Positions 53,826 through 63,233 of a DNA stretch of 64,000 nt are shown here, one piece after another. Below the pieces are notes generated by a model. The model saw nothing but the letters and a program-made list of their open reading frames with translations, made no database searches and was not told the origin of the DNA. The position numbers were made by a program, and so were the translations under genes. Numbering within the stretch: the stretch's first letter is position 1; every line of letters begins with the position of its first letter. Source of the stretch: Candidatus Melainabacteria bacterium (GTDB taxonomy: Bacteria; Cyanobacteriota; Vampirovibrionia; Vampirovibrionales; Vampirovibrionaceae); assembly GCA_902168245.1 (NCBI GenBank), contig CABHPA010000053.1, forward strand, positions 1 through 64,000. Reading direction: 5' to 3'.

Positions 53826-54773
53826 ATGAACGCTACAAACCTCCATCGTCCCGGTATTACCCGTCCTTTACATGCGAACGCCACACAATTCGGCGCTTCT
53901 CCCCTCACCCAAAAACCCGCCCCGGAAGAAGGCGTACAGGCGCTCCTCAATTATTATCAGCAAAGGCATCCCACACCGCCTTTGGGCAGCGAGACCGATA
54001 TTTTCGTCAGGAGACATCCCGCGCCGGACACCCGATTTGCAAACGATGCCGACCTGGTACACGCCGTCAATCAACTGGTAGACAGCATGTCGGAGAAGCA
54101 GGTGCAGCAGTTTAGCCACCTGTTCAGGAGCTTAATGACATCCAGCCAGACCCCCATTGGCTATACGCTATTCGGTGACAAGCCCATGTCTTTCGTGGAG
54201 TTTGACGAAGTACGAACCGAAGAATTGGCCGAGCCCGCACGGGCATGGCTGCGTTTTGCGGAAAAAAAGTTGCCGAACAGTAATTTCAAGCTGCAGCTCA
54301 AAGATCAAAGCCCACCGAATATCTATATTTTTAACAAATATGTATTTCTACATGCCGTAAATAAAAACTTGCCAGCCTTTAAAGCGGTGCTTGGGCCAAA
54401 TATAACGCCCGATTTAATCTTCGAGGATATTGCAAACGACAGGTTAAACGTTTTATCCAAATTACGTTCTCAGGCGTTATATGGCCTTTTATTCGGCCTA
54501 CCCCCCGAAGATGTGTTATCCGGTGATGAAGACAATATCAACCGGGATGAATGGAAACCCGTAACCGATTTCGACCCGACGGCAAATGATCGTAGAGGAA
54601 ACCGAGTCAGGCTGCCGGGCGCTTTATCTATCAGGATTACAAACCCTGGCTCTATGGCACTGGTAGAGTCATGGAAACAATTGCAGCCTCACCTGCAAGC
54701 CATTGTGGATATTCAGGATAATCGCAAGTTCCTGAGAAAAATGATAATGCCGTTTGTGCGCGATCAGGGCTGA
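53826..54773 (+). CDS. Hypothetical protein, 315 residues
   Basis: AAGAGG precedes the ATG at 53826, although the frame is open from 53763. The first 50 residues are Pro/Asn/Thr-rich and likely disordered. The rest looks like one helical domain (LVHAVNQLVDSMSEKQVQQF, DLIFEDIANDRLNVLSKLRS). No signal peptide, membrane segment or catalytic motif is visible. No family recognised. TQFGAS near the start resembles QFKG in the deiminase-like protein. Confidence 0.65.
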   Translation: MNATNLHRPGITRPLHANATQFGASPLTQKPAPEEGVQALLNYYQQRHPTPPLGSETDIFVRRHPAPDTRFANDADLVHAVNQLVDSMSEKQVQQFSHLFRSLMTSSQTPIGYTLFGDKPMSFVEFDEVRTEELAEPARAWLRFAEKKLPNSNFKLQLKDQSPPNIYIFNKYVFLHAVNKNLPAFKAVLGPNITPDLIFEDIANDRLNVLSKLRSQALYGLLFGLPPEDVLSGDEDNINRDEWKPVTDFDPTANDRRGNRVRLPGALSIRITNPGSMALVESWKQLQPHLQAIVDIQDNRKFLRKMIMPFVRDQG

Positions 54774-54810
54774 TTCTAAAGAATGACCCGCAGCCAGTTA
54801 CAGCCACCCG

Positions 54811-55686
54811 CTAAAAAGAATTGCTGGGCTTGGTGAAAAACAACCGAAACAGCTCCTGCTGGCCGGTTCCTTCCAACGCATACATGCCGATGGACTGGTA
54901 ACGATAGGCCATGCCCAAGCCGTTGGCTTCCAGCATGGCTTTAACCTCATTGGAAAACAAAACCTGATTCGGCCCGATAAATCGACTTAATTTACGGGCT
55001 TCCTCCACGCTGGCCGCAGCGGACCAAGATCTATCCGTGGCATGCATACCGATTTTAAACGGGGGTTGTGGCTCAGCGGGGCGTAACGTGGCGTAATAAC
55101 TCAAAATCCCCTGGGATGCTTCCATGCAATACTGAAACACACTTGCAATCGAATCAAATTCCAACGACAGGCTGGCCGCGTTACTACCTAGCACCTTGCC
55201 CCCGTTACGGACACAGGAGTTTTCCAGGGAGGCGCTGCCGGTAGGGCAGGCCATAAAATCATAATCCACAACCACATACAGGCGGCGGTTGGTGGTAATA
55301 TCCTTCTGGACCTTGGTTTCCTCGGATTTCAGTTTTTGCAGCCTTCTTCTCTGTATTTCCGCCTGTTTCGCCACATCCATTCGCTGCTCATTAGCCTTCA
55401 GACTTTCCGAAATCAGGTTGAACACGAAAAACCCGCCCGTCATCAGGCAGGCCAGCAAGCCTTGCGTGGTGGAATACTCATGCCCGCCGTAGCTGAGGGG
55501 AGGCGTTTTCACCAGCAGTTCAACCAAGGCGTTCAGCGGGTCGAATACGGGGTTGAGCGTGTTCACCGCAGAGGCCAGCGCCTGAATGTTCACAATCCTG
55601 AGCAGCCAGTGGAAAATGGCCACCGGCGAGATAATCGCGCACACCGCCGAGAGCAGGTCGCTCATGGTATAGAGGAAGCGAAACAT
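54811..55686 (-). CDS. Membrane protein with degenerate class III cyclase-like domain
   Basis: A 291-residue protein with two hydrophobic regions (around 10-40 and 75-95), then a helical linker rich in Gln/Lys and a cytosolic domain. Its C-terminal part, FKIGMHATDRSWSAAASVEE to FIGPNQVLFSNEVKAML, parallels the RIGIHTG...GQILVSEEV stretch of adenylate/guanylate cyclases. VVVDYDF and CVRNGGKVLG parallel their start. The metal-binding and catalytic residues are largely not preserved (no GD-type second Asp), so it may sense or bind ligands rather than make cAMP. The start codon lacks a clear ribosome site. Confidence 0.6.
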   Translation of the reverse strand: MFRFLYTMSDLLSAVCAIISPVAIFHWLLRIVNIQALASAVNTLNPVFDPLNALVELLVKTPPLSYGGHEYSTTQGLLACLMTGGFFVFNLISESLKANEQRMDVAKQAEIQRRRLQKLKSEETKVQKDITTNRRLYVVVDYDFMACPTGSASLENSCVRNGGKVLGSNAASLSLEFDSIASVFQYCMEASQGILSYYATLRPAEPQPPFKIGMHATDRSWSAAASVEEARKLSRFIGPNQVLFSNEVKAMLEANGLGMAYRYQSIGMYALEGTGQQELFRLFFTKPSNSF

Positions 55687-55809
55687 TTAAAGGCAGCTCA
55701 AACTCATCACCCCACTAGCTTACCTCGCCGGACAGAATCCTGATTCCTCCCGATAGGGGAAGAAAAACGGCAGGTTTAAAATGGGCTTTGGATACTGCCT
55801 GAAGGCACT

Positions 55810-56943
55810 TTAGCGGGCCAGCGGGTATGTATTGAGGATGTTATAGGCGGTATCCCGCTGGGCCGCATCGTACCCGGCAGCATGAATCACCTTCGCCATC
55901 TCTTCCACGCTTTTGCGGGTAGGGTTAATGCCGCATTGGGTCACTACGTTCTCTTCCAGCAACAGGCCACCCATGTCGTTGGCACCCATCCTCAAGGCCG
56001 TCTGGCCGATTTTAAGCCCCTGGGTAATCCAGCTAGCGCCAATATTGGGAATGTTATCCAGCACGATCCGGGCCAAAGCGTTCACCCGAAGGTATTCCAC
56101 GCCAGTCGCTGCCGGATTGGGGAGCTTTTCAAGTTTGGTATTGGCTTTCTGGAACGTCCAGGGGATAAAGGCCAAAAAGCCGCCGGTGCGATCCTGCAAA
56201 TTCCGAATCTGGAAGAGGTGATCCACAATATGCCAGTCCTCTTCCATCATACCGAACATCATGGTGGCGGAAGTTTTAAGGCTCAGTCCATGCGCCACTT
56301 CCATCACTTCCAGCCAATCGTGGGTGTTCACCTTTTTGTGGCTCACCTTGCGGCGAATGTCATCATGCAGAATCTCTCCGCCCGCACCGGGAATGGAAGA
56401 AATACCGGCCTCCATCAGGCGCTCGATGACCCATTTTAGGTCTTGCCCGGTAATGTGGGCCATATACGCAATCTCGGTGGGGGAAAACGAATGGATAGTC
56501 AGGTTGGGAAAATCCCGGCGCAGGTTGCGCACGATATCCAGGTAGTATTCAAACGGCAAATCCGGGTTCACGCCGCCTTGCAGCAATAGCTGGGTGCCGC
56601 CCGCGTCCACCAGTTCCTGGGTCTTTTCCTTAATCTGGAAATATTCCAGGGTGTAGGCGTCATCATCCTCTTTATGGCGGTAAAACGCGCAGAACAGGCA
56701 ATCGACGTTACAAACGTTGGTGTAGTTCACATTGCGGTCAATCACAAACGTAACCGGCTTGCCCTCCGGGTGAAAGCGCCGTTTCACGTCCTCGGCCATA
56801 ATGCCCAGCTCAAACAGGCTGGCTTCGCGGAAAAGCCGAAGCGCTTCATTTTCATCAATCCGCTGCGCGGGACGGGCCACGGCAGGAAAAGGACTCTGGA
56901 GGCTATCGCCTGAAGACGTGGAACATTGGGCAATTGCAGTCAT
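55810..56943 (-). CDS. mqnC: Cyclic dehypoxanthine futalosine synthase
   Basis: A 377-residue radical SAM enzyme of the futalosine pathway for menaquinone. It has the cluster motif CNVDCLFCAFYR, QLLLQGGVNPDLPFEYY, PGAGGEIL, MMFGMMEEDWHIVDHL and FIPWTFQKANTKL, matching MqnC rather than MqnE. Its presence implies menaquinone synthesis without the classical Men enzymes. MqnA, B, D and E are not in the window. It is divergent from the radical SAM gene at 57096. Confidence 0.88.
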   Translation of the reverse strand: MTAIAQCSTSSGDSLQSPFPAVARPAQRIDENEALRLFREASLFELGIMAEDVKRRFHPEGKPVTFVIDRNVNYTNVCNVDCLFCAFYRHKEDDDAYTLEYFQIKEKTQELVDAGGTQLLLQGGVNPDLPFEYYLDIVRNLRRDFPNLTIHSFSPTEIAYMAHITGQDLKWVIERLMEAGISSIPGAGGEILHDDIRRKVSHKKVNTHDWLEVMEVAHGLSLKTSATMMFGMMEEDWHIVDHLFQIRNLQDRTGGFLAFIPWTFQKANTKLEKLPNPAATGVEYLRVNALARIVLDNIPNIGASWITQGLKIGQTALRMGANDMGGLLLEENVVTQCGINPTRKSVEEMAKVIHAAGYDAAQRDTAYNILNTYPLAR

Positions 56944-57095
56944 CTATCTGTGTTAATATCCTATAGATTATTTTTTGATTACCATATCAGAAACAGGCGC
57001 CCGCCGAAAGAAACCCGCTTCATCCCCGCCGGGCGGCCAGGCATTATTCCTCCCGTCAATTTCCCCCGTCAGTTTTTAATTTTGGTGACAGACCC

Positions 57096-58793
57096 TTGAG
57101 CAAAGCCCCCACTCGCCCCGCCTACCGGCAGGATGAACACCAGGAAACCTACCTGTACCAGCCCGTAGCCCCCCATGCAGATGCCGTGCGCATTGCCATG
57201 GTCTATCCCGCGCCTTACCAAATCGCCATGTCCTCGCTGGGCTACCTGGTGCTGTTCCAGCAAATGGACATCAACCCGGATATTGACGTTCGCCGGATTT
57301 ACGCGGACACCTTGACAGAACATAACCCCAGAGAGCTGGAGTTCATGGGCCTTTCCTTCGCCTTTGAGCTGGATATCGTCAAGGTTCTGGACATTTACGC
57401 CGCCTACGACATCCCCATGTTCGCTAAAGATCGCGAACGCTCCCACCCGCTGATTTTCGCGGGCGGCCCCGTTCCCATGAGCAACCCGGAGCCGTTCGCC
57501 GAATTCTTCGACTTCTTCCTGATTGGGGAAGGCGAGGAAGTGATGGTGAAACTGATGGAAGCCTACCGGAAATACCGCGACATTCCGGATCGCGAGGAGC
57601 TGATTCACCGGCTGGCCACCGAAGTACCCGGCCTATACGCCCCCGGTATGTACGATGTGGCGTACGAAGGCCCGGACGGCCCGATTTCCGCCATTACGCC
57701 CAAGTATCCCGACATCCCGATGCCGGTGCAGAAGCAATTAATCGCCAACATGGACGATTACATCGCCTCCACCCCGATTATCAGTGACAAAGCCATCTTC
57801 TCCAACACGCTTTTGGTGGAAGTAATGCGCGGCTGCGCCCACCGCTGCCGGTTCTGCCTGGCCAGCTACAGCATGCTGGGGCCGATGGGTTCCGGTTTGC
57901 CTCCCGCGCGAGGCGGCACCATTGAAAAAATTATCAAAATTATCGAAAACGGGATTCAATACACCGATAAAGTGGGCCTGCTGGGCGCACTGGTGTCGGA
58001 TCACCCGGAGTTCCCCGTCTTGTGCGATTACCTGGACGCCAAGGAAGGGCTGAGCATCTCCTCGTCCTCCCTGCGGGTGGATACACTAACCCAGCAAATT
58101 GCCAACACCTTTAAAAAAGGCGGGCAAAAACAACTGACGCTGGCCATTGAAACCGGCTCGGAGCGGATGCGCCGCCGCATTAACAAAAACCTGAAACACC
58201 CGCAAATTCTGGAAGCCGCCGCTATGATGAGCAAGGCAGGCTTGGAAGGCGTGAAATTTTACGGCATGGTGGGCTTGCCGGACGAGGATGATCATGACGT
58301 GGAACTGTTGGCGGATCTGCTAAAAGAAGTTCGTAAAGACAACCCCAAGCTTAAAATCCACCTGGGGTGCAGTTCCTTTGTCCCCAAGGCAGGAACACCT
58401 TTCCAATGGCAGCCCAAAATTTCCAACAAACTGGTGGATCATCGGTTTAACATTCTGCGCAAGCACCTGCTTAAAACCGCTGATGTACGGGCTTCCAGCG
58501 CCAAGTGGGATTATTTCCAGGCGTTTTTATCCCGTGGCGATCGCCGCTTATCGAAGCTGATTGTACGATTTTATGAGCTGGGCGGCAGCCTGGGTTCCGT
58601 CAATCGGGCTTACAAAGAGCTGAAGGAAGAAGGCAAGGTCGATTTCCCCGATCTGGATTGGTACGCCCTGCGCGAGCGCCCGGAAAACGAAATTCTGCCC
58701 TGGGAAATGATTAGCCTGGGTGTGCCGAAGCATATTCTGTATAAAGAAGGCTTACCGCCCCCCGGCTTTGAAAACGCCAAATTCACCAATTAA
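57096..58793 (+). CDS. Radical SAM protein, TIGR03960-type with B12-binding-like N-terminus
   Basis: A 565-residue protein. The N-terminal half is a cobalamin-binding-like Rossmann domain (RIAMVYPAPYQIAMSSLGYL, FAGGPVPMSNPEPFAEFFDF then GEGEE). The radical SAM core begins at VMRGCAHRCRFCLAS (CxxxCxxC), and a C-terminal extension follows. The family is uncharacterised. In many bacteria it is fused to or beside a DUF2344 domain, absent here. The start appears to be TTG at 57096, with only a weak GGTGA before it. Confidence 0.85.
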   Translation: MSKAPTRPAYRQDEHQETYLYQPVAPHADAVRIAMVYPAPYQIAMSSLGYLVLFQQMDINPDIDVRRIYADTLTEHNPRELEFMGLSFAFELDIVKVLDIYAAYDIPMFAKDRERSHPLIFAGGPVPMSNPEPFAEFFDFFLIGEGEEVMVKLMEAYRKYRDIPDREELIHRLATEVPGLYAPGMYDVAYEGPDGPISAITPKYPDIPMPVQKQLIANMDDYIASTPIISDKAIFSNTLLVEVMRGCAHRCRFCLASYSMLGPMGSGLPPARGGTIEKIIKIIENGIQYTDKVGLLGALVSDHPEFPVLCDYLDAKEGLSISSSSLRVDTLTQQIANTFKKGGQKQLTLAIETGSERMRRRINKNLKHPQILEAAAMMSKAGLEGVKFYGMVGLPDEDDHDVELLADLLKEVRKDNPKLKIHLGCSSFVPKAGTPFQWQPKISNKLVDHRFNILRKHLLKTADVRASSAKWDYFQAFLSRGDRRLSKLIVRFYELGGSLGSVNRAYKELKEEGKVDFPDLDWYALRERPENEILPWEMISLGVPKHILYKEGLPPPGFENAKFTN

Positions 58794-58933
58794 ACGGGCT
58801 GCCTCTCGCAAAACCCGATGAGGTGGATTGATTCTATTCCGCCATCGGTTTTGGTATAACTATGCGTACCTCAAGCATAACGCCCGTTCATTGTCGTTCG
58901 CCGTTTCAACGCGCTTAGAAAGCCCTTCCCACC

Positions 58934-59851
58934 ATGTTCAGAGACAGAGAATTACCCATCGGCATCCGCAAATCGATGCCCGTTAAAGATATGGAGCCAA
59001 CCGAGGCATTTACGGGCGAACCCATGCCCGCCCCCGGCTATTCGCAGACGGCGGAACTGGTACACCCCATGGAAAAGCCGCTGTTTGTGGCTTGCCTGAT
59101 CATCAGCATGTTTCTTTACCTATGCATTCTGTTTTTTCCGCCTTTTTGGGGCGTTGGCGTCATGCTTCTACTATTGGGGCTGATTTCCCACGGGCTGGTG
59201 TTAGGGCATATTCGCGGCAACAGCATTCGGGTTTCCGTGCACCAGTTTCCGGAAATCCACCAGGCCGCCGAGCAATTGCGCCAGCAAATCGGCCTGGGGG
59301 AAGCGCCGCCCATTTACATTATGGAATCCGGTGGCATGCTGAACGCCTTTGCCACCCGCTTTCTCTCCAAAGATTACGTGGTGCTGTATTCCAACGTGGT
59401 GGAAATGGCGTATGAACAGGGCATGGATGCCCTAAAATTCGTGCTGGCGCATGAACTGGCGCATGTGCATCAGGGGCATCTGCGCCGCCGCTGGTTGATT
59501 GGCCCGGCCTTGCTGATGCCGTTCCTGGGCAAAGCTTACTACCGCGCATGCGAATACACCTGCGACCTGATTGCCGCCCATGCGGTTCCCCAAGGCGCAA
59601 AAGGCGGCTTGTTGGCGCTGTCTGCCGGTAAGCACCTGCACCAGCGCGTAAATGCCGAGAGTTTTGCGGCGCAAACCTATACCGAAGGCGGCTTCTGGGT
59701 ATGGCTGGCGGAAATCGCATCCACCCACCCCCGGCTGCCCAAGCGGCTGGCAGCCATTATGGAACTCCCCATCGTCAAGCAAAGCCAACTGAAACAAGAA
59801 TTGTTGGCTCAGGATTCGTCAGCCCCCACACATATGTCTCTGCAAAACTAG
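58934..59851 (+). CDS. M48 family membrane metalloprotease
   Basis: A 305-residue HtpX-like zinc protease. Two adjacent hydrophobic segments (FVACLIISMFLYLCILFF and GVMLLLLGLISHGLVL) anchor it, followed by the zinc motif LAHELAHVHQGH and a third ligand Glu in CEYTCDLIAAHA. The family degrades misfolded membrane proteins. A TATAAC box at 58855-58860 may be its promoter. The N-terminal 45 residues are polar and cytoplasmic. Confidence 0.88.
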   Translation: MFRDRELPIGIRKSMPVKDMEPTEAFTGEPMPAPGYSQTAELVHPMEKPLFVACLIISMFLYLCILFFPPFWGVGVMLLLLGLISHGLVLGHIRGNSIRVSVHQFPEIHQAAEQLRQQIGLGEAPPIYIMESGGMLNAFATRFLSKDYVVLYSNVVEMAYEQGMDALKFVLAHELAHVHQGHLRRRWLIGPALLMPFLGKAYYRACEYTCDLIAAHAVPQGAKGGLLALSAGKHLHQRVNAESFAAQTYTEGGFWVWLAEIASTHPRLPKRLAAIMELPIVKQSQLKQELLAQDSSAPTHMSLQN

Positions 59852-59865
59852 CCTCGCTTTTTCTT

Positions 59866-60933
59866 CTATTGAGCGTTCTTATGAACGCTCTTACGCGCGG
59901 CGCGTTTGGCTTTAAGCTGGTCGTCAACCCAGTTAAAGGGCAATAGCACGTTATCGAACAACCCCAGCACAAACAGGGCGCTCTCCGTAGCGCTGATTTT
60001 ATGTTCGCCTTCCGCACGGGCCTTGGTCGCATGCCAGAGACCTTGAAGCGGTGTGGCGACCGGCCTGTAGCGATCCTCGCGGGTCGCCTGGGCAGCGGTT
60101 TTGTGATACGCCTTCAGGCCGTTCTGGGTGCCGTGACGAATACCCTTGACCCCAATCAGAGTCAGCAGGAGCGCGGCCAGATTCTCCCCGCTAGCCTTAT
60201 AATTCAAGGCTTTTTCACTGTTCATCGCCGGGTGCTTCAGCGCCTTGACTTCATTTACCAATGAAAACACCCCCGACCAGGCAAAAATAGCCAGCCCCGA
60301 AACCGCGCCCCAAAAAGGATATAAATGGCCCAGAGTCGCCACAGCGGCAATCGTCGCGGTACTCATCACCGGGTGCTTTTTGCAGAGCTGCCCAAAGTCC
60401 GCCAAAGAATGATACATGCCGTTCAGGCGGTAATCCCAGGCGGTGGCGCGATACTGACAAGTCCCCGTATGCCAGTAGTCCAGGCATTCCTTGCGAGGGG
60501 CGTTTTTGAACCATTTTTCCATCGGGTTGGCGGCAAATTCCTGCTCAATCACATCGCCAACTTGCTGAAAAGGTTTCCCTCGCAAGCGGGCAGCAGCCAA
60601 CACCTCAGCCTCAAATTCATGGCGAATGCCCAATCGATGAACTTCCTTTAAAACACTCTTGAGCGACTTTTCATCGGTGCCAAACTGGTCGATGGTAGCC
60701 TTGCAGAACTGCTCCGCCCATTGACGGGCAGTTTGCTGTTTCAATTTGGCGAGATAATCGCTCTGGGCTTGGTGGAACACCCGAAAGGGGGCTAATTCCA
60801 GGCAATCGTTCCCATGGATCGAAGTCGCCGCCAACACGGGCGACGCGGGATAGGGATGACGCATTAAATTCGGTTTGAGCGCAGGCGTTACCGGCTGAGT
60901 CGTCCGAAACGGCGGAAAAGATCCATGTAACAT
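59866..60933 (-). CDS. Hypothetical membrane protein, 355 residues
   Basis: The frame is open to 61035. The ATG at 60933 is a plausible start without a strong ribosome site. Residues 1-60 are Pro/Ser/Thr-rich, then a charged helical region (QWAEQFCKATIDQFGTDEKS) precedes two or three hydrophobic segments (PFWGAVSGLAIFAWSGVFSL, NLAALLLTLIGVKGI). The C-terminus is basic. No family recognised. It converges on the M48 protease gene, whose 3' end is 14 bases away. Confidence 0.65.
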   Translation of the reverse strand: MLHGSFPPFRTTQPVTPALKPNLMRHPYPASPVLAATSIHGNDCLELAPFRVFHQAQSDYLAKLKQQTARQWAEQFCKATIDQFGTDEKSLKSVLKEVHRLGIRHEFEAEVLAAARLRGKPFQQVGDVIEQEFAANPMEKWFKNAPRKECLDYWHTGTCQYRATAWDYRLNGMYHSLADFGQLCKKHPVMSTATIAAVATLGHLYPFWGAVSGLAIFAWSGVFSLVNEVKALKHPAMNSEKALNYKASGENLAALLLTLIGVKGIRHGTQNGLKAYHKTAAQATREDRYRPVATPLQGLWHATKARAEGEHKISATESALFVLGLFDNVLLPFNWVDDQLKAKRAARKSVHKNAQ

Positions 60934-61113
60934 TGCTATCGTTCTGATATTGACATCACAGACAAGACAGTGCAGATCATGCGCTGAGGATGGGATCAAA
61001 CCCAAAGCAGGCGACCGCTTGCTTAAACATAACACTTGTTACAAAAACTGTATTTTTAAATATTAAAACCCTAATGTTCATGTCCCCATGACGCCCCGCT
61101 TTAAACCGCCTGC

Positions 61114-61142
61114 TTTCAACCCGGCAACGGGCGGGGTAAAAT
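61114..61142 (+). promoter_or_regulatory. Probable promoter of ispG
   Basis: TTTCAA (61114-61119) and TAAAAT (61137-61142) with 17-base spacing, 34 bases before the ispG ATG. AAGGCTGAG provides the ribosome site. Confidence 0.4.
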
Positions 61143-61176
61143 AAGGCCATTCATGCAAATAACCCAAGGCTGAGCT

Positions 61177-62367
61177 ATGGACATCCAAAGACGACAATCT
61201 CGCAAAATCCGGGTCGGCAATGTGGAAGTGGGCGGCGACGCCCCAATTTCCGTGCAATCCATGCTGACCAACGACACCCGTGACGTTGAGGACAGCGTCT
61301 ACCAGATTCAACGGCTGGCGGACGCGGGATGCGAGATTATTCGCCTGGCCGTGCCGGACAAGGAAGCCGCCGACGCCCTGAAACCCATCGTAAAACGCTC
61401 CCCCATCCCGGTGGTGGCGGATATTCATTTTGATTACCGACTGGCCCTGCAAGCGGCGGACAACGGCGTACATTGCGTCCGTATTAATCCCGGCAACCAG
61501 CCCCGCAAGGAATTTATCCGGGCGGTGGTTTCCAAGTGCAAGGAACGGGACATTCCCATCCGCATCGGGGTCAATAGCGGATCGGTGGAAAAACCGATTA
61601 AAGACGCCTACCCGGACGATCTGGTGACGCAACTGGTGGAAAGCGCCTTGCTGAATGCGCGCATTCTGGAAGAAGAGGATTTCTTCAACTTTAAAATTTC
61701 GGTCAAAGCCAGCGATCCGCTGAAAATGGTGGAAGCTTACCGGCGACTGGCCAAGCTGGTGGATTACCCGTTGCACCTGGGCGTCACGGAAGCTGGCACC
61801 CTGAAGCGTGGGCTGATTAAAACGTCCATGGCCTTTGGCATGCTGCTGGCCGAAGGCATTGGCGACACCATTCGCGTGTCGCTCACCGCCGATTCGATTG
61901 AAGAGGTGTTTGCGGGCCACGAGATTTTACGCGGCATGGGCCTGCGGCAATCCGGCTCCAACTTAATTAGCTGTCCCTCCTGCGGCCGTTGCGAAGTGGA
62001 CTTGCACGGACTGGCCAACGAGGTGGAAGCGTTGATGGCCGACATGGACAAGCAAAACCCAGGCAAGGCGCTGGATGTTGCGGTAATGGGCTGCTTTGTG
62101 AATGGCCCCGGAGAAGCCGGGCATGCCGATGTGGGCATTGCGGGCGGCGTGGGGCAATACTACATTTTTAAGGGCGAAGAAAAAGTGATGCGGGTGCCGG
62201 AACATGAGGCGCTGGATAAATTCAGGGAAGAACTGAAAAAAGCCTATGCCGAGTACGATCCCGCAGCGAAGAAGCACCAGCCCAAAAAAGAAGCCAACTG
62301 GCAGACCGCCAACAAGGACGCCGAAACCCTGGCCCTGGAAAAACATCTGGCGGAACTGAACTCCTAG
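61177..62367 (+). CDS. ispG: 4-hydroxy-3-methylbut-2-enyl diphosphate synthase
   Basis: A 396-residue [4Fe-4S] enzyme of the MEP isoprenoid pathway, converting MEcPP to HMBPP. It has SVQSMLTNDTRDVEDSV, VVADIHFDYRLAL and VRINPGNQ in the TIM barrel, and the cluster cysteines in LISCPSCGRCEVDLHGL and VMGCFVNGPGEA in the C-terminal domain. The last 30 residues are a charged extension. This is the bacterial two-domain form, unlike the plant type with a large insert. Confidence 0.96.
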   Translation: MDIQRRQSRKIRVGNVEVGGDAPISVQSMLTNDTRDVEDSVYQIQRLADAGCEIIRLAVPDKEAADALKPIVKRSPIPVVADIHFDYRLALQAADNGVHCVRINPGNQPRKEFIRAVVSKCKERDIPIRIGVNSGSVEKPIKDAYPDDLVTQLVESALLNARILEEEDFFNFKISVKASDPLKMVEAYRRLAKLVDYPLHLGVTEAGTLKRGLIKTSMAFGMLLAEGIGDTIRVSLTADSIEEVFAGHEILRGMGLRQSGSNLISCPSCGRCEVDLHGLANEVEALMADMDKQNPGKALDVAVMGCFVNGPGEAGHADVGIAGGVGQYYIFKGEEKVMRVPEHEALDKFREELKKAYAEYDPAAKKHQPKKEANWQTANKDAETLALEKHLAELNS

Positions 62368-62455
62368 TGCCTGCCCGTAAACGCAAATCAATGGCCCAAA
62401 GCTGTCTTAAAGAACAGATAAAGGGCTTGCGCCCAGACGAATGATGCTTAACGCG

Positions 62456-63085
62456 TTAATTTTGCGTGGAAATGGGGGAGGCGGATTGCAGCTCCTCCAG
62501 TTTTACCCGGCGCGCGGGAGTGGCGTTATTCAACCGGGCCAGCGTGGCGCGCAATACCTTTAACTGACGACGGGCCTTGCGGACTTCGGATTCGGGGGCT
62601 TCCCATATTTTGCCCAGGGAATCCTTAATACGGAAATGCTCCACCAGAACGCCCAGGTCCAATTCCTCCTCTGGCATGGGAATACGCACCAGATCCTTGG
62701 CGTTCAAGGCATGCGGCAGGGGATTATCGGTCAAGGCAACCCGAATGAATTCGGTTCCCAGCAAACGCGGTTTGGCATAGCCCACATCCCTCACCACAAT
62801 AGGCTCCCGGCCAATATTGGAAACGGTGGCGCACAAGGCCAACTGCCCATCCGGGGTTTGTTCGGCGGCTAATTCCACCTGCAACTTGCCCTGGCGGGCG
62901 CGTTCTTTGTAAATATCCCAGCAGAAGTCAAGCAGCTTGAACGCTAACGTGAGCAACAGGCCAATAGAAGTTAAGGCGATGCTGGTGGTACCGACCGGTT
63001 CCTTATCCCACATCTGGTTCAGGATATCTACCGCGTAAACCGGATCGAAAATCAGCTTGTATTGAAGAAAATGAAACGCAAACAT
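62456..63085 (-). CDS. Hypothetical protein with one membrane helix
   Basis: A 209-residue protein with GGAGTACT before the ATG at 63085. Residues 30-60 carry a membrane segment (TTSIALTSIGLLLTLAFKLL). The rest is cytosolic and begins with a beta-rich domain (LQVELAAEQTPDGQLALCAT, IVVRDVGYAKPRLLG). A basic coiled helix (ARRQLKVLRATLARLNNATP) closes the protein. No family recognised. Confidence 0.65.
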   Translation of the reverse strand: MFAFHFLQYKLIFDPVYAVDILNQMWDKEPVGTTSIALTSIGLLLTLAFKLLDFCWDIYKERARQGKLQVELAAEQTPDGQLALCATVSNIGREPIVVRDVGYAKPRLLGTEFIRVALTDNPLPHALNAKDLVRIPMPEEELDLGVLVEHFRIKDSLGKIWEAPESEVRKARRQLKVLRATLARLNNATPARRVKLEELQSASPISTQN

Positions 63086-63233
63086 GCAAGAGTACTCCAA
63101 ACAGTCCGCTGGCCATTGAACTTGAGAGATCTCAACTAAAGTAACACGAACAGCCCATGCGAAACCAGTTCATTTTGCAATTAGCAGCCCGTTGCCGAGA
63201 AAACCTTATCCTACCCAAACGCCTTGTACGCGC

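Noticed and set aside
59871-59890. Perfect GAGCGTTC/GAACGCTC hairpin as a terminator of the M48 gene
   Set aside because: It lies inside the last codons of the convergent gene and has no T-tract on either strand; it may still act weakly.
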